A DNA stretch of 64,000 nt from Lepidostoma basale (taxonomy: Eukaryota; Arthropoda; Insecta; Trichoptera; Lepidostomatidae). Shown in pieces: positions 22,161 to 33,805 of the stretch (positions within the stretch are counted from its first letter, which is position 1; every line of letters starts with the position of its first letter). A model generated the notes under the pieces. The model did not search any database. It saw nothing but the letters and a program-made list of their open reading frames with translations, and was not told where the DNA came from. The translations under genes and the position numbers were made by a program. The DNA is taken from positions 1,364,001 to 1,428,000 of the forward strand of contig JAHDVF020000864.1 of the NCBI GenBank assembly GCA_022606425.2, read 5' to 3'.

Positions 22161-22396
22161 ATATTTACTAATAACATCTTCACATTTGTCTTTATATAGA
22201 CAGTGACCGTTTTCGCCAGGCTGGCTGGCGTTGAGAGAGTGGTCTAGACCAGCTACTATAAATTTTAATTGAAAGTCTAATAATTGAAATTATTCATTGT
22301 TAATTGTTTATAAGATATATTAAAGCTATTAAAGCAATAAAAATGCGCTTAATTGTAATAGACCCACAAGGTATACAAATATTTAAAATTATATAT

Positions 22397-22588
22397 CATA
22401 ATACGAGTGTTGCCTTTTAATTTTTACAAAAAATTAAACAGAAACAAACAAGTTGAAAACAAAGTTGCCACTGGCTAGCGGCTTCGCAATAACAAACGTC
22501 AATGTTCACAAATACAGTCAATGCCATAACTCACTAACGCCATCTATTGTTCGATTGTAAAAACATAAAAGGTTACCCTCGTATTATG
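22397..22588. mobile_element. MITE, CATAATACGAG TIR
   Basis: CATAATACGAGTGTTGCCTT at the left mirrors AAGGTTACCCTCGTATTATG at the right, and pairing extends through the following A/T run. About 190 bp long, no ORF, superfamily unknown. Confidence 0.6.
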
Positions 22589-23684
22589 AAAACAATTGCA
22601 TATAATATTATTTTCAGTGTCTTCCACATAATTAATGATGTTAATTGAAATTTCTCGATGGAAGATCTTATGTAATGCAGGATGAAGAGCTAGCATGAAA
22701 TTAGAGCAAACATATCGGATATCATAAATACATTAAGCGGATATTAAATAAGGTGTTCTCGTTTCTTCCGGGTATAAGAAATTGATACTTTCAGTAGAAA
22801 TCTGAATATCTATAAACGTATATTTCTGGATATTTTCAGATTCCACGTTCGGTAGTAAAAATAAATAATACCGGTTATGCATGGTAAATTTTTATTGGCT
22901 GTATGTTGGCTCTGATTTTACTGGCTCAGCTCTATGCTAATATGGTGGTGTTGGTGGTACCTTAGAACCAAAATATGCGCCGAATACAAAATTTCGGCAT
23001 CTTTATAAATACAAACTGTTTGTACAGTAAAAACGTTATATACATAAGAATAAAATTGCTATAAAAGTATTTCAATGTTGGATGCTAATATATAAAATAC
23101 ATATTTACCATAAAGGTTGATGATAATAGAAAATAAGGTAATTTTTTCTCCTACTTTTATACAAATAAAGTTAAAGTACAACTTGTAAATAAGTATGTAA
23201 ATCTAATGAAGTTTAAAATAACGGAAAATTTTAAATAATATTTTTTTTTCTAAGTTCTTATTTTGTATTCACATTCATTTTGTGCTGTGGATTCAGATTC
23301 GATTTACTTAAAAAAAACTGCTTAACCATGATAGAACAATATCTTATTAAAATGATTAGAACCATTCAAAACATTTCATAAGATTATTAAAGTGTCGTGT
23401 AAACAAAATGTATTAAAAAGTTTTTTTAATAAAACTGGTAAATATATTTTAATGTATTTCTTTTCATTTTATTTAACTGTTGTTTCTTGGATTAATTACA
23501 GTCTTCATACATTTGATTATTCCCTAGAAATTCTAAACGTGTCGTTTCCATACACTATAATAAAACTTATAGAGAACATACGTTTTTATATGTACTGATT
23601 GATTATATGTAATAAGTTGCTACCAATAAATGCAAAAACATACATAAATATAACGAAGTTTTTAATATACATATTCCCTTCTTC
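22589..23684. other. no recognised feature
   Basis: AT-rich throughout, with a slightly GC-richer patch at 22870-22990. No supported coding. Confidence 0.4.
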
Positions 23685-24150
23685 AAGAGCATGTTAGGTC
23701 TCCCCGACGACGGCTATCACCCTGACCGGAACAACTCTTCCACCCTCTGTATTCCGGTCCAATTTCTGATATTTCTTAGTCAGAAGATCTAGAGTCTTCC
23801 CACACTGCGACTGCCCTCAATATTTCCCTTCAAGATGAGATGCAGCGAACCGTATTTTTCGTTGTAGAAAATGTGTCCTGCATATGCCATTTTTCTAATC
23901 TTTGTATTGGACAGCAATTCTCTTTCTGCTATAGATCTTCACAGCACCTCAGTGTTAGATACCACATCAGTCCATGGGATACGCAACATTATACTATTTC
24001 AAATGTTTCTATATGGTTCATTGTGTTCGCTTAAAGGTTCAGGTCTCTACTCCATATATGTCTGGAGTCAATTTTAGATCAATGTTGTCATTGCAGAAAA
24101 ATGATCTCAACTTATTGAATGTAGCCATCGCAATCTCAATTCAAATACTA
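23685..24150 (-). mobile_element. LINE-G 3' end, degraded
   Basis: Minus-strand frames give IYGVET-TFK, MLRIPWTDV-like, ERELLSNTKIRKMAYAGHIF, LHLILKGNIEGSRSVGR and VEELFRSG, matching the 4625 copy in order. Tail GCTCTTGAAGAAGGG. At least three frame breaks. Confidence 0.75.
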
Positions 24151-24851
24151 TATAATGTATAATAATGAATTTTGGTTAGATAGAGTAGTGAAAACAGAAT
24201 AATACATATTTTATAACGATTAACATTCATTCGTGTCGAAAGTATCACAAATATATTAGTAAGTTACAAATAGAGGCACAAATGGAAGGGGAAAAATAAC
24301 CAGTAATTGAATTTTTAATTACTAGAAAGAAAAATAAAATGGATATAGAGGGTACATTATTTTGTTAAAATCTTCCAGTGGAGTCTTGAATTGGTATACT
24401 CGTAATACATATTACAGATTATAACACAATTTTTCATAAGCAGAAGAAGAGAACAAAGACAAATGTCTTCTATTTTCAACTTCAGTTTGTGGATCATTTG
24501 TAAAGAGTAATGGCGTCTGCGTGATAAAGGAATCAAAAATCGAAGGAATAAAATATGATTCTCTTTTCATAATAAATCGTCCAGTATTAGGCTAAAGCTC
24601 AAAGTCACTTCCTTTGGAAACGTTCAGTTGGAAATATTTGATTTATACTCGAAATTGATTTATTGATAAACATAAAAATAAATTCCTGTCTTTCGGAAGT
24701 ATATTCGCTTTTAAATGGAAGTGATAGGAATATTATTTATCTCGAGAGTGCTGTTTTACATCATGTTCATACTGCGAATGCTTTTAGAGGGGTCTTTCAA
24801 AAGCACTTCTAATTTAAATACAAAAATCTCTCTTTCACACGCTCTTAATCT
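24151..24851. other. no recognised feature
   Basis: Nothing assigned. Confidence 0.4.
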
Positions 24852-25070
24852 ACGAGGCATATCTAGAAAGTAAGTGTACTGGGACTCTCACCGCCGGATG
24901 GATTTAATTTTCGACATGTTGGCTACACTGACCCTTCCCCTCCACAACGACACCGGTTCGATGTCAGTGCGTTGAGAAGTGTCGACGCGACAACACGTCT
25001 CGTGAAAAACGTCAATCCAATCTCCCGCCAAGTGCGAAATACGCTCGTATCTTGAAATTAATAATTTTTT
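24852..25070 (+). mobile_element. Tc1/mariner-type element, 5' end remnant
   Basis: TACGAGGCATATCTAGAAAG has the form of a mariner-type terminus. Downstream, VNPISRQVRNTLVS resembles the NP..CEVR.VIRFL start of a transposase N-terminus. The rest of the element is missing. Confidence 0.5.
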
Positions 25071-25132
25071 TATCTGTTACATTTAAATTTCATTCTTCTT
25101 CATCTTCAATTCTTCTTATAAAACTGATGGTC

Positions 25133-25305
25133 TATTATTGGGTGCACTATCTCGCCCTCTTTTTGGTGGTCGCCCACATGGTCGGGAACCCTCCGGCGGA
25201 AGATCACTAAAAATATGGAAGGATAGCTGACAGATAATTTTTCTAGAGAGGCCAGTCAGACACAAAGACAGACCAAGGGTCTAAAAGGAGGAGAAGAAAA
25301 AGAAG
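25133..25305. mobile_element. two LINE-C fragments in inverted orientation
   Basis: The minus-strand piece 25135-25185 encodes GRPPKRGRDS. The plus-strand piece 25190-25305 encodes the same block as in 22080-22160 and ends GGAGGAGAAGAAAAAGAAGA. They meet head to head. Confidence 0.55.
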
Positions 25306-25788
25306 ATTTATTAGATTAAAGAACATTTTACTTTACAAATAGGCCTAATTTAAACGTTTTATCTGTATTCTATATTTGAATTCAAATATACCTTCATTCT
25401 CCAATCACGGTAGATCTCGGCTGTGAAATTTGCCGAAAAAGCTCGACTATTCCGTCTCAAAGGGAACTCGTGGCAATAAATAATATACACCGCGTCTCTT
25501 TCCAAGCAACGATTGCATATATTAATGTAATATATTAATTTTTGATTTAGTAATTTGCACCAACCTACTTGCTACATCTCAACATAGGATACAGCTTATG
25601 GTTTCAATCCCTGCCCACGGAATTAGTTCAAAACGCGTTTATGGCCTTCTGACGAAACTATTTTTAATCACATATGTATATGTGTGTGTATAAAGATGAT
25701 GTATATATGAATATATGTGTATTTTTATGTATGTGTTTACATATGTATTATGTGGGTATGTGTTTATGTTTTTGATAAACATGTTTTT
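25306..25788. other. unassigned, with TG/TA-rich run
   Basis: 25670-25780 is rich in TATGTGTG-type words (a degenerate microsatellite). Nothing else recognised. Confidence 0.45.
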
Positions 25789-26105
25789 ATTTTATAAGGA
25801 TTAATTGTATCTCAATAGAGACGAAGATGTAAATTGTTTTTTGGGAACAGAAGGTGGTGGCCGAGGCGCTTACAGGACTTATGACCTGTCATTGGTTGGG
25901 TTGAGCGTATTTTGTTAAACGTGAAGCGATCGCTCAACCCAGCCAATGACAGGTCATAAGTCCTGTAAGCGCCTCGGCCACCACCTTCTGTTCCAAAAAA
26001 ACAATTTACATCTTCGACTCTATTGAGATACAATTAATCCTTATAAAATAAAAATAATTTATCCGCAATGGGTGAAATCCAGTATTTGTCTACAAAAATT
26101 TGTAT
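25789..26105. repeat. Z family, near-perfect 119-bp palindrome
   Basis: The left arm 25789-25907 and right arm 25931-26049 are inverted copies with only a few differences, separated by 23 bp. They carry the Z core (ATCTCAATAGAGACGAAG, TACAGGACTTATGACCTGTC). To the right, ATCCAGTATTTGTCTACAAA resembles the TIR of the MITE at 12651. The two 70-codon ORFs across it are incidental. Confidence 0.75.
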
Positions 26106-26142
26106 ACATTCAAAATGTTGATATTTTTATGTATTTAATACT

Positions 26143-26517
26143 AACTAAATAACTAACTAACCATCACGTCGTTTCCCCGAAAGGGTAGACAGAAAGAATG
26201 AACTGCAACACTTTAATCGATGCTGCACTCCATTCTTCTCTTTTCGCCAACGCGAGAGACGCGGTGTGATGGGTTGCGAACCTCATCGCCACCAATAGGC
26301 ATCTCCCGCGCACACTTCAATCATTCAACGTCTAAATAATAAATCTAAAACAAATTATACAAAATACAATGATATAAAATAAAATAACACATAAAAATAA
26401 TTTAACACATAATATTCTTTTAGATGGTGCACTTGTCGTCAGCTGGACGATCCGGACATTTGTGTTTATTTAATTTTTTATTCCACTGTTTTCATTTTAA
26501 TTAGGCATTTAAAACAA
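26143..26517 (-). mobile_element. SINE-H, complete, LINE-A-like 3' end
   Basis: A 15-bp perfect target duplication (TATGTATTTAATACT) lies at 26128-26142 and 26518-26532. In its sense (minus) orientation the element ends with about 70 bp that match the LINE-A terminus and TTAG tail. Its body (GTGATGGGTTGCGAACCTCA on the plus strand) is unrelated to LINE-A and recurs at 41990-42868 and partly at 62030. GGTTCGCAACCC is B-box-like, but no convincing A box was found. Non-coding; about 375 bp. Confidence 0.8.
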
Positions 26518-26534
26518 TATGTATTTAATACTTT

Positions 26535-26638
26535 CTGTAATAATCAACTACAACAACTACAACAACATTGGCGCTAGAGGCCTCCCGGCCTCCTCCAGAA
26601 TTCTTCGTCACTCTCCCCGGTCCATCGCCCGCATTCTC
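26535..26638 (-). mobile_element. possible LINE 3' end with TTG tail
   Basis: On the minus strand a GC-rich segment ends GGCCTCTAGCGCCAATG followed by TTGTTGTAGTTGTTG. The shape suggests a retroelement terminus; family unknown. Confidence 0.35.
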
Positions 26639-26639
26639 C

Positions 26640-27240
26640 AGTTTGTAAATATACTCCCTATTCTACAAAATACAAAACTACATACCAAAGAAAGAAAAAG
26701 TTTCGATGTACGAAGCGTATGTTAAAAGCCGACTGCCATATATGTTTCCCTTCTGGGTGACAAGAAACCAAAAGGACATCTCCAGACTCCAAAGACAACA
26801 AAATAAAATAATAAAATTAGTTTGTAACATTAACTATCTTACTCCAACCATAAAAGTATACAGACAAACAAAACAAATGGACATATCAGACCTAACCAAA
26901 TTTGAGACCTTGAAAATCGTACACAGAGTGACCATGGAAGAGACAACAGACAGCAGCTACAAATTAACTAAAAATTCAGACATATACAGACACTGGACCA
27001 GGAACTGTGCCAGATATCACTTACCGAATGCACGAACTAAGACAGGACAATCAAGGATATTGAACAATGGACTGAAACTTTACAATGAACTACCAAAAGA
27101 CACAAGAAGTCTCACTACAACTCTATTTAAAATATACCTGAAACATTACATAATTAAAAGTAAGATCTAAAAATGTATCCAAATAACCCAAAATACGATT
27201 CATACAATAACTATAATATTAATGAACAATAAATAAAGGC
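26640..27240 (+). mobile_element. CR1-group LINE 3' end
   Basis: The 154-codon frame from 26706 reads MYEAYVKSRLPYMFPFWVTR, LQRQQNKIIKLVCNINYLTP, SDLTKFETLKIVHRVT, DIYRHWTRNCARYHLP and GLKLYNELPKDTRSL. The order RLPY..FW, LQ..QN..IK, H.TRN, LYNELP is that of the C-terminal domain of CR1-like non-LTR RTs. It stops at 27168, followed by AATAAATAAAGG, a possible polyadenylation signal. 5' truncated, otherwise open. Confidence 0.75.
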
Positions 27241-27272
27241 TTGTTTTTATTCTAGTCCTAACGTTACCTATT

Positions 27273-27350
27273 CTAACTAACTAACGATCACCCAGTTTTG
27301 CTAGAGAGGTAAGCATAGGGGACGGACCGCCACACTATTCTATCCTGATA
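27273..27350 (-). mobile_element. LINE-A terminus, degraded
   Basis: TAACTAACTAACGATCACCC, then GACCGCCACACTATTC, is the antisense of the family 3' end. It is joined directly to SINE-S. Confidence 0.6.
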
Positions 27351-27525
27351 TAACTTCGTGGCAATGTGATTGTCACACTGTCTTTGGTCTGGTGTAGAAT
27401 TCACGTGACAATAAAATGGCGATAGATTGGCTACCTATCACATGTCACGAGAATCAATATAATAGCTAAAAAAATCAATTGTATACAGTAATAGGGTTCA
27501 AACGACCTGTTGTATACATAAAAAA
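27351..27525 (+). mobile_element. SINE-S, head deleted
   Basis: TAACTTCGTGGCA is followed at once by GTGATTGTCACACTGTCTTT and TTCACGTGACAATAAAATGG; most of the tRNA-like head is missing. Confidence 0.7.
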
Positions 27526-28028
27526 AAACTCTTCCACCTCTTCTACATTCTATCACAGAATTAACCTATCTAATTATCATAATTAAAAAAAAAAAATTAT
27601 TGATGAAATCACAGAAAAAAAATTTAATGTCAACGTACCTATTTTAGTACATACTTTTTCCAGTTCCTTTTTACTCAACGAGGAAACAGGTGGTCCATTA
27701 CAGATTCGTTCAATTACGAATCTTAACGACTCTTTTACTAACTTTGATATATTTTGTGCCTATACCTACTTCAAAATGGATGATCTATTATCAATTTTAC
27801 AAGAACATGTGAATATAATATATTAAACACATATATTATAATAAAGAATCAAGATATATAATATCAATAATGTTATTGTGATTTTAAAATGAAGCGTTTT
27901 AATATGTCTTCAGCAAATTTAATTTCATTATTGTTAAATATGTTAGTTTTCTTCTCTTTTAGTCTGCAGGCGTCTATTCCCTCTTCCATGTTGCTCTATC
28001 CTGGGCCATCTATTTTATTTTTTATTTT
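27526..28028. other. unassigned; possible LINE scrap
   Basis: At 27955-28015 the minus strand encodes AQDRATWKRE, a word common near LINE C-termini, but it is too short to classify. Confidence 0.3.
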
Positions 28029-28415
28029 TTACTAGCAGACCCGGCTAACTTCGTACCGCCTCAGAATTAATAAATGTTGTGTTAACTTATTAGCTGATTC
28101 AAATTCAGTTATTTATTAAATTAAAATGAATAATGTTCAATAAATGTGCAAAAATCATATGAATGTAATTCACATGGCAGTAAGGGATTTGATTTATTGA
28201 AGCGAATCGAAATGATTCGCGTAGCATTGTTGCACTCCTTTCTGTTAAACTATTATATTTGCTGGATGGGATGCACTTGGGTAATTTTTCCAATGTTATT
28301 ATGCTATTCGGGACGGAGACAAATCCAACAAATCAAAGATCATCAAAATCGGTCTAGCCGTTCTTGAGTTATAAATGCTGTAACTAATATGACTTTGTTT
28401 TATATATGTAGATTT
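28029..28415 (+). repeat. dispersed non-coding repeat, class undetermined
   Basis: Starts ACTAGCAGACCCGGCTAACT and ends with AAATCGGTCTAGCCGTTCTT, GAGTTATAA and a TATATATGTAGAT end. These words mark a repeat I know to be common in lepidopteran genomes. I cannot place it in a class from one copy. Confidence 0.5.
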
Positions 28416-28723
28416 TCCATGATTGTAATATACATTTGACAAAGATGTTTATGGTCTGTACTTGTCACACTAGGCATGGCCTGTATCGTGACAACTACAT
28501 AATAAGAGCATATTAATTGAATGGCAATGGAATTGTATGTATCTTAGCGGTTTGTTAGTGCTTGTTTGTAATCTTATGCCAACATTAGTAGTGGCTTATG
28601 GTAACATGATAGGAAAGTTGTTATATTAAATTTAAATATAAGGAAATTTATATACTAGGTAATCTATTCTAATTCTAGCAGAAAAAAGTATTTTCCACAT
28701 CAAATTTCGTTTCTTTCTAAATT
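28416..28723. other. no recognised feature
   Basis: Nothing assigned. Confidence 0.4.
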
Positions 28724-29222
28724 ATGCACAATGGAGTTCTAGAGCCGACCCTTATGCATAGAAGTGAAGCTTGGAGCTGCTAGAAGAAGTAGAAGATATA
28801 AGTAGGATAAATGCCGTAGAAGTAGAAGATATAGAAATGAGGTTGCTAAGAAGAATGTGCTGAAAAACATTGTATGATAGAATATTTAATGATAAAGTAA
28901 GAAAGGAATGTAAGGCGGATGAATGCGTCCTAAATAAAATTAAGAGTGGGTCACTAAGATGGTTTGGAAATGTGGAACGAATTAATGAGGGATGAATGGA
29001 AAAAGATGTCAGGGTAAGCCAAGGTAGACATGGCATGATCAAATTAATCAATTACTTAATGGCGGTCATGTTTGAAATAGGAACAATCGGCGAGCATGCA
29101 TGTCACGATATGTGAATTTAGAAGAGGTGCGAGAGTTATGTCAGGATAGAACAGTGTGGCGGTCTATTCTCTCTGCCTATTCCTTCGGAAGAAACGGTGT
29201 GATGTTTAGTTTGTTAGTTAGT
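28724..29222 (+). mobile_element. LINE-A, old diverged copy
   Basis: Begins at the HNGVL-PTLMHRSEAWSC segment, has a small duplication (GTAGAAGATATA near 28790-28835) and stops, and keeps SLRWFGNVERINEG and RTVWRSILSAYSFG. The tail has drifted to TTTAGTTTGTTAGTTAG. Confidence 0.75.
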
Positions 29223-29865
29223 AAAGAAAGAAGTGGAGTATATCTCCGAAACATTAAGTGAATATCATTTTTATTAAAATAATTCTACAATTGAATTGAA
29301 TACATTGTATACATTGTCAAGATTTCTTTTCAGAAAGAAACTGAATATTGAAATTTTTATACTAGAAATAAACTATGTTTTCCTTTTGATCCGAATTGAT
29401 AGAAAAATTTTGCACTCGAAAGACAACCCAATAACGTTGAAAAGAAAAATTTTACGAATAACATAAATTGAATGGATGAAAATAAAAGCCAACACATATA
29501 TGCACTTGCCAAAGCTGTATCTTGTGTTCATTGTCCAAGTTGACGCTTTGTGACCGGCATGCCGCGAATTTCATTAGTTTACTCTCCGGGCGGGGATCAT
29601 ATCTCAAATGATGGGCGGCGTGATGAGAATTCTGGCCAGGGGCTAAGTGTCAAGAGATGAAACAATGGGAAAATTACGGGACCAGGAAGGTGTGCGGCGG
29701 AGAAGCGGGATTTAATTAAAACGACTATGAAAAGTCCTTGCAATTGAACGTGGCCATGTTCAAACGTTTCGTTTTCGTTTATTGTTATAAATGAGTAATG
29801 AACACTTTCATTGCACAGCATTTTCAAGTAATCTGCTCAAATTATGTCTAATTTAAACATATTTA
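29223..29865. other. no gene supported
   Basis: 29560-29720 is GC-richer than its surroundings, but no ORF with a recognisable product or splice sites could be argued. Confidence 0.4.
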
Positions 29866-29974
29866 TTTTTTCTTCTATGTTCGCCATACTTTGTGTTGTA
29901 GCTGTTTTATTTTCTTTTTTATATACCTACTTTGTATACAACACTAACTTTAAATTTTTAAAAATTAAATATCA

Positions 29975-30006
29975 GACATGATTCGGACAACCCGGTCCTT
30001 CCTCAG
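29975..30006 (-). ncRNA. hammerhead-like motif, P2
   Basis: CTGAGGA, A, GGAC-CGGGTT-GTCC, GAAT (for GAAA), CATGTC. The stem pairs fully, but the GAAA box is mutated. Confidence 0.35.
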
Positions 30007-30147
30007 TGATATTATAAAGATATTTAAAATATTATAAAATGTCTTCTATACGCCATAAATTGTGTTGTTATGATGCTTTATTTATCTTTTGTTTTTTTAT
30101 ATACTTTGTATATACAACACTTATATTAAAAAAAATATAATTATATA

Positions 30148-30178
30148 GACATGTTTCGGATAACCAGTCCTTCTTCAG
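30148..30178 (-). ncRNA. hammerhead-like ribozyme motif, P2
   Basis: CTGAAGA, A, GGA...TCC stem, GAAA, ACATGT palindrome, C. The core is intact; stem II has a C-A mismatch after three pairs. Confidence 0.45.
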
Positions 30179-30354
30179 TGATACGTATTATAAAGATACA
30201 TTTTATATTATGATAGTTTTTGCTTTTGTTATAACAAATATTATAATTCAATTTAATATTTAAAAAAATAATTTAAAGTTCTTATTGGGGTTCAGGAAAT
30301 TACTTACAAGAGAGCAAAAATGTTCCAAAATAAATATTTATATAATAACATCTG

Positions 30355-30500
30355 TCGGATCATGTAAACAATTTTATAATATTTTTAAATGTATATAAAG
30401 ATAATATGTATCATTGAAGAAGGACTGGTTGTCCGAAACATGTCTATGTAATTTTATTTTTTAATGTAAGTGTTGTATATACAAAGAACATAAAAAGAAA
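30355..30500 (+). repeat. P2 repeat, plus orientation
   Basis: Plus-strand unit facing the two minus copies, with AAGTGTTGTATATACAAAGA at the end. Confidence 0.6.
30414..30444 (+). ncRNA. hammerhead-like motif, P2
   Basis: TTGAAGA (C3 changed to T), A, GGAC-TGGTT-GTCC perfect stem, GAAA, ACATGT, C. Confidence 0.4.
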
Positions 30501-31484
30501 AAGAGGAATATTTTATAACTTTCGTCGAAATCAGGAAATACCAGGGAATAAAACGCAACACATGATAATTTCGTTAAACTGGGCAGCGGAATTGTGAGTT
30601 TGATATTTAGACGCAAATCTCATTAAACTTGATTTCGATTGGTATTTTGAGAAACAAAGAAATGCTCGTAGTGAAAATAGATTTTATCTAGACGTACAAT
30701 TGGGAAATCTGGAAATTAAGCTCTCCTATCCACGAGGTAATGCGAAACACTTAAATGGATTAAAAACATTATGTATAAAGAAAAGGGAAATAAGGTCACC
30801 GCATTATCCCGAGATAAGCGGCAATATCAGCCGCAAAGATCTCGGCAAAAGTTGAAAATTTTACAATCGATTTTGCGTCCTGATCCGGCCAGACCAGATG
30901 TCACTTCTTGATACAAACTTTTATAATCTAAGCCCTCAAAATATTATAATACCCGGCTTATTTACGTTTAAAAGTTTTCAAAAATATGTACAAAAGCCCT
31001 TTATTTATTAAGTTTATACATAATTGAGAACTTTATTAGTCCTTACGCTTTTTTTATTAATTTGAAAAATAATTCAATACACCTTCATGAGAATTCTCGA
31101 TGGGAATATCTAAAACAGGTGTGCGAGGACGTGAACTACGTCTCATATGTTGAAGAGGACTGCAGAAGATCGAGCGCTGTGGAAGACGATACCGAAGACT
31201 TTGTTGCAAACCAATCCTTAGTACAGAAACTGCGAAGAATATTAATTTTTTTTTTCAAGTATGCAATCTTTTCATTTGTGATCATTTAAGTTTCTGTGAG
31301 TGAAATCTAGCGACTTGTTAACTACGAGTAATCGTATCTAAGTAATTAGAACAAACAGTATTTTTTCCATATTGTTACGTCACTATCTAGTTTTTTCCCC
31401 CACAAAATACACAAAATGATCGACCTCATTATTACATTCCCTTTATACTCACGCAGTAACGACATCAATAAATCGCGAGCAGAC
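30501..31484. other. no gene supported
   Basis: An open frame at 31062-31289 (75 codons, charged middle) has no recognisable domain. The rest is unassigned. Confidence 0.35.
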
Positions 31485-31672
31485 AGCGAAAAAGGGACTG
31501 GTACGGGCATGTTCAAAGAATGGACACCACCAGACTCCCCTATACTGCACTACATAATCAGCCTCATGGGACTCGTCCTCGTGGAAAACCTCCTAAAATC
31601 AGGAAGGACAGCTGGGAGTCTACCTCACAGGAGGAGCAACACTCTGAAGAAAAGACGAAGCATTTTGTAAAG
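31485..31672 (+). mobile_element. LINE-E 3' end
   Basis: WYGHVQRMDTTRLPYTALHN followed by RPRGKPPKIRKDSWEST is the C-terminal RW.D block of a non-LTR RT. The same order appears at 40317-40690 on the minus strand. Confidence 0.65.
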
Positions 31673-32725
31673 TTGTAAGTAATAAATTCTAGATTTTTTA
31701 TAAAAACTAATTATCTCTAGAATAAGTAGTTAGTAAATGGGGGTAAATAAATTTTCAAATGGACTTCTGGGAAGTTTTCGGTAAAATATTGTACATAATG
31801 ATAAATAGAAATAATTTTTTATATTTTCTTATATAAATAACAAATCTCTTTATAGCCGACAAAACAATCACGTTTACAATATATTTTATAATGGAATTTT
31901 ACAAAATAAAAACCACAACCATTAATAAATATGAAACCTTGTATTTGAATTCTGAAGATTGAGGCAAGAGAACCAATTTCGGCAAACAGTGTGTGTAAAC
32001 TCTAATATTAATTGAATCCCAAGAGGTATTACACAAATCCTGCACATCGCTGTAGGCTGAATCAATGAGGAGATTATCCGATCCGAATATCAAGGCTCCA
32101 GACACGGAATACTAGCGAATGTCCCACACGATGTATAACTACAAGTATGTACCGTGGAATAATTTATTACTTCCCCTGTTAGAATGATCGCAAAGCTTAC
32201 TGAATTGAGAACACCGCCAACAAAGCTTCATTTGATTTAATTATACAAAACAACACGCGAGTTAATTTAATTTGTGCTTGAAAAAGGCTTTTTTTTCTAG
32301 GAAAAATTAATATGTAAATTACGAATAATTTTGATACGAATCCTTACCCCTAACTCAAATGCTATCAATTTTTTTTTTAAATATCCAATATTTTTGTATG
32401 AAAAATGTAACTCAATTTAATAAATCAATTTAGGAAAACAAAAATGGAAACGTTTACGACTTATCATGAGTAGAACCTTTGTATACTTCACACCTCGCAG
32501 GTGATGCAATCGGGAGCTCCATTCTTTACGGCTGCCAAACCGACACTGAGCGTTGCAGCGAGTTCGGCTGGGTAGGGATGTGGAGGGGAAAGACCAAGCT
32601 CAGATCCAGTGTTGCCGGATCGCACGTAACAGCGATCCGCGCGCCCGTGGCAAACAGGGAAATTTATTTTACGGCAACCCTCGAATTGGTTACTTATCGG
32701 ATACGTAAAACCTGCAATATATTTA
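31673..32725. other. unassigned; GC-richer patch
   Basis: 32490-32690 is GC-richer and contains AGTGTTGCCGG and CGGCAACCCT as a possible short inverted pair. An 85-codon ORF there has no recognisable product. Confidence 0.35.
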
Positions 32726-33200
32726 TAACTAACTAACGTTACTAAATCACGCCGTAGTAAGAGAGAATGGACTGCTACACTTTTCTTTCCTGACATGTTT
32801 CTCTCGATTCTTCAACATTCATACATCGTGTCATTCCCGCGCGTCGATTTCTCTGACTCCTCACGTGGCCGACATTCAATATTTGATTCATTTGATCGTG
32901 CCACGTTTTCCTCGGTCTTCCTCTGTTTCTAGTTCCATTTACATCGTCAACACATACTTTTTTTTTAGCATTATTTCTTCATTCATTCTTTCCATGTGTT
33001 CAAACCATCTTAATGATCATTTCATTATTTTTTTCATAACACCATCATTCGCACCGCATTCACTTCTTTTATTTTATTTTCATTCGACACTCTATCATAC
33101 ACAGAGTATCCACATATTCGTCTAAGATATCTTAATTCTACTTCATTATTCTACTTTCATCCTTCTTTTGCCAGTTCCATGCTTCGCTTCCATACATAAG
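32726..33200 (-). mobile_element. LINE-A 3' end
   Basis: Antisense of the whole C-terminal block, ending at the CTTCCATACATAAG (LMYGSEA) segment. The terminus has lost part of CCCCTTCGGGGAG. Confidence 0.8.
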
Positions 33201-33214
33201 ATATATTTATATTG

Positions 33215-33440
33215 TAGATAAAATTGGAGATGCAGTAAGCAGAATAGATGATTCTGAAGAGTTGACGTGGAGAGGATGGACCCATCGAAGATTCCTTAGT
33301 TTGTGATTCACGAGTCTCTTGAGGGCCGTCGACTTCCAGAACGACCACCAAAAAGATGGAGAGAAAGTTGGACGCCTTCATCACAAGACCAATATTGATT
33401 TCCTGTGTGAAGAGATCGCAAGAAAAATAATAATAATTAC
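33215..33440 (+). mobile_element. LINE 3' remnant, LINE-C-like
   Basis: The broken frames around 33320-33385 read GRRLPERPPKRWRESWTPSS, similar to the LINE-C GRPPKRWRDSW block. Ends in AGAAAAATAATAATAAT. Confidence 0.55.
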
Positions 33441-33523
33441 GTTTTAAGATTTTTTGTATACAACGGGTCGTTGAACCCAGTGGCGGTACTCCCATAGAAG
33501 CCCAGAAGCCCGGTTTGCGTAAG

Positions 33524-33664
33524 AAATTTTGAATCAAAACCTCTTCTGGCTCTTGTGGCTATTCCTCTTACGTGTGATGGGAACATTGTTGGAAGGCGAT
33601 TTGGTGGATTGTTGGTTCATGCGGGGGCATGATTACTTAGAGATGGGGGGTTTGATTCAAAATT
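33524..33664. repeat. short inverted-repeat unit
   Basis: AATTTTGAATCAAAACC mirrors GGTTTGATTCAAAATT 105 bp later. Possibly a small MITE. Confidence 0.35.
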
Positions 33665-33805
33665 TATATATCGCCATTTTATTGTTATGTCAATTCTAAA
33701 CCACACCAAAGACACTCTGAGAATCACACTGCCATCGCGCATCGCCGCTAATCGAACGGTGTGGCAATCATAGTTCTTGCCACTCTGCCAGAAATGATTT
33801 CATTC
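33655..33805 (-). mobile_element. SINE-S
   Basis: Minus strand: TTCTGGCAGAGTGGCAAGAA, CCGTTCGATTAGCGG, GTGTGATTCTCAGAGTGTCT, then ATAACAATAAAATGGCGATA, in SINE-S order. Confidence 0.75.

Larger units (their letters stand above)
29868..30230 (-). repeat. P2 repeat, two tandem copies
   Basis: Two minus-oriented units (29868-30045 and 30046-30230) each read, antisense, TTTGTATACAACACT, then an AT spacer, then the hammerhead-like block, then GATATTATAAAGATATTTAA. Family copies also at 30355 and 52503-52815. Confidence 0.65.

Noticed and set aside
25812..26033. 73-codon ORF
   Set aside because: Runs through a palindrome; the mirror ORF exists on the other strand.
29560..29720. GC-richer segment as a conserved exon or promoter
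   Set aside because: No ORF, TATA/Inr arrangement or repeat evidence; composition alone is insufficient.
32479..32736. 85-codon ORF in a GC-richer patch as a host exon
   Set aside because: No recognisable domain, no convincing splice sites and no neighbouring exons.
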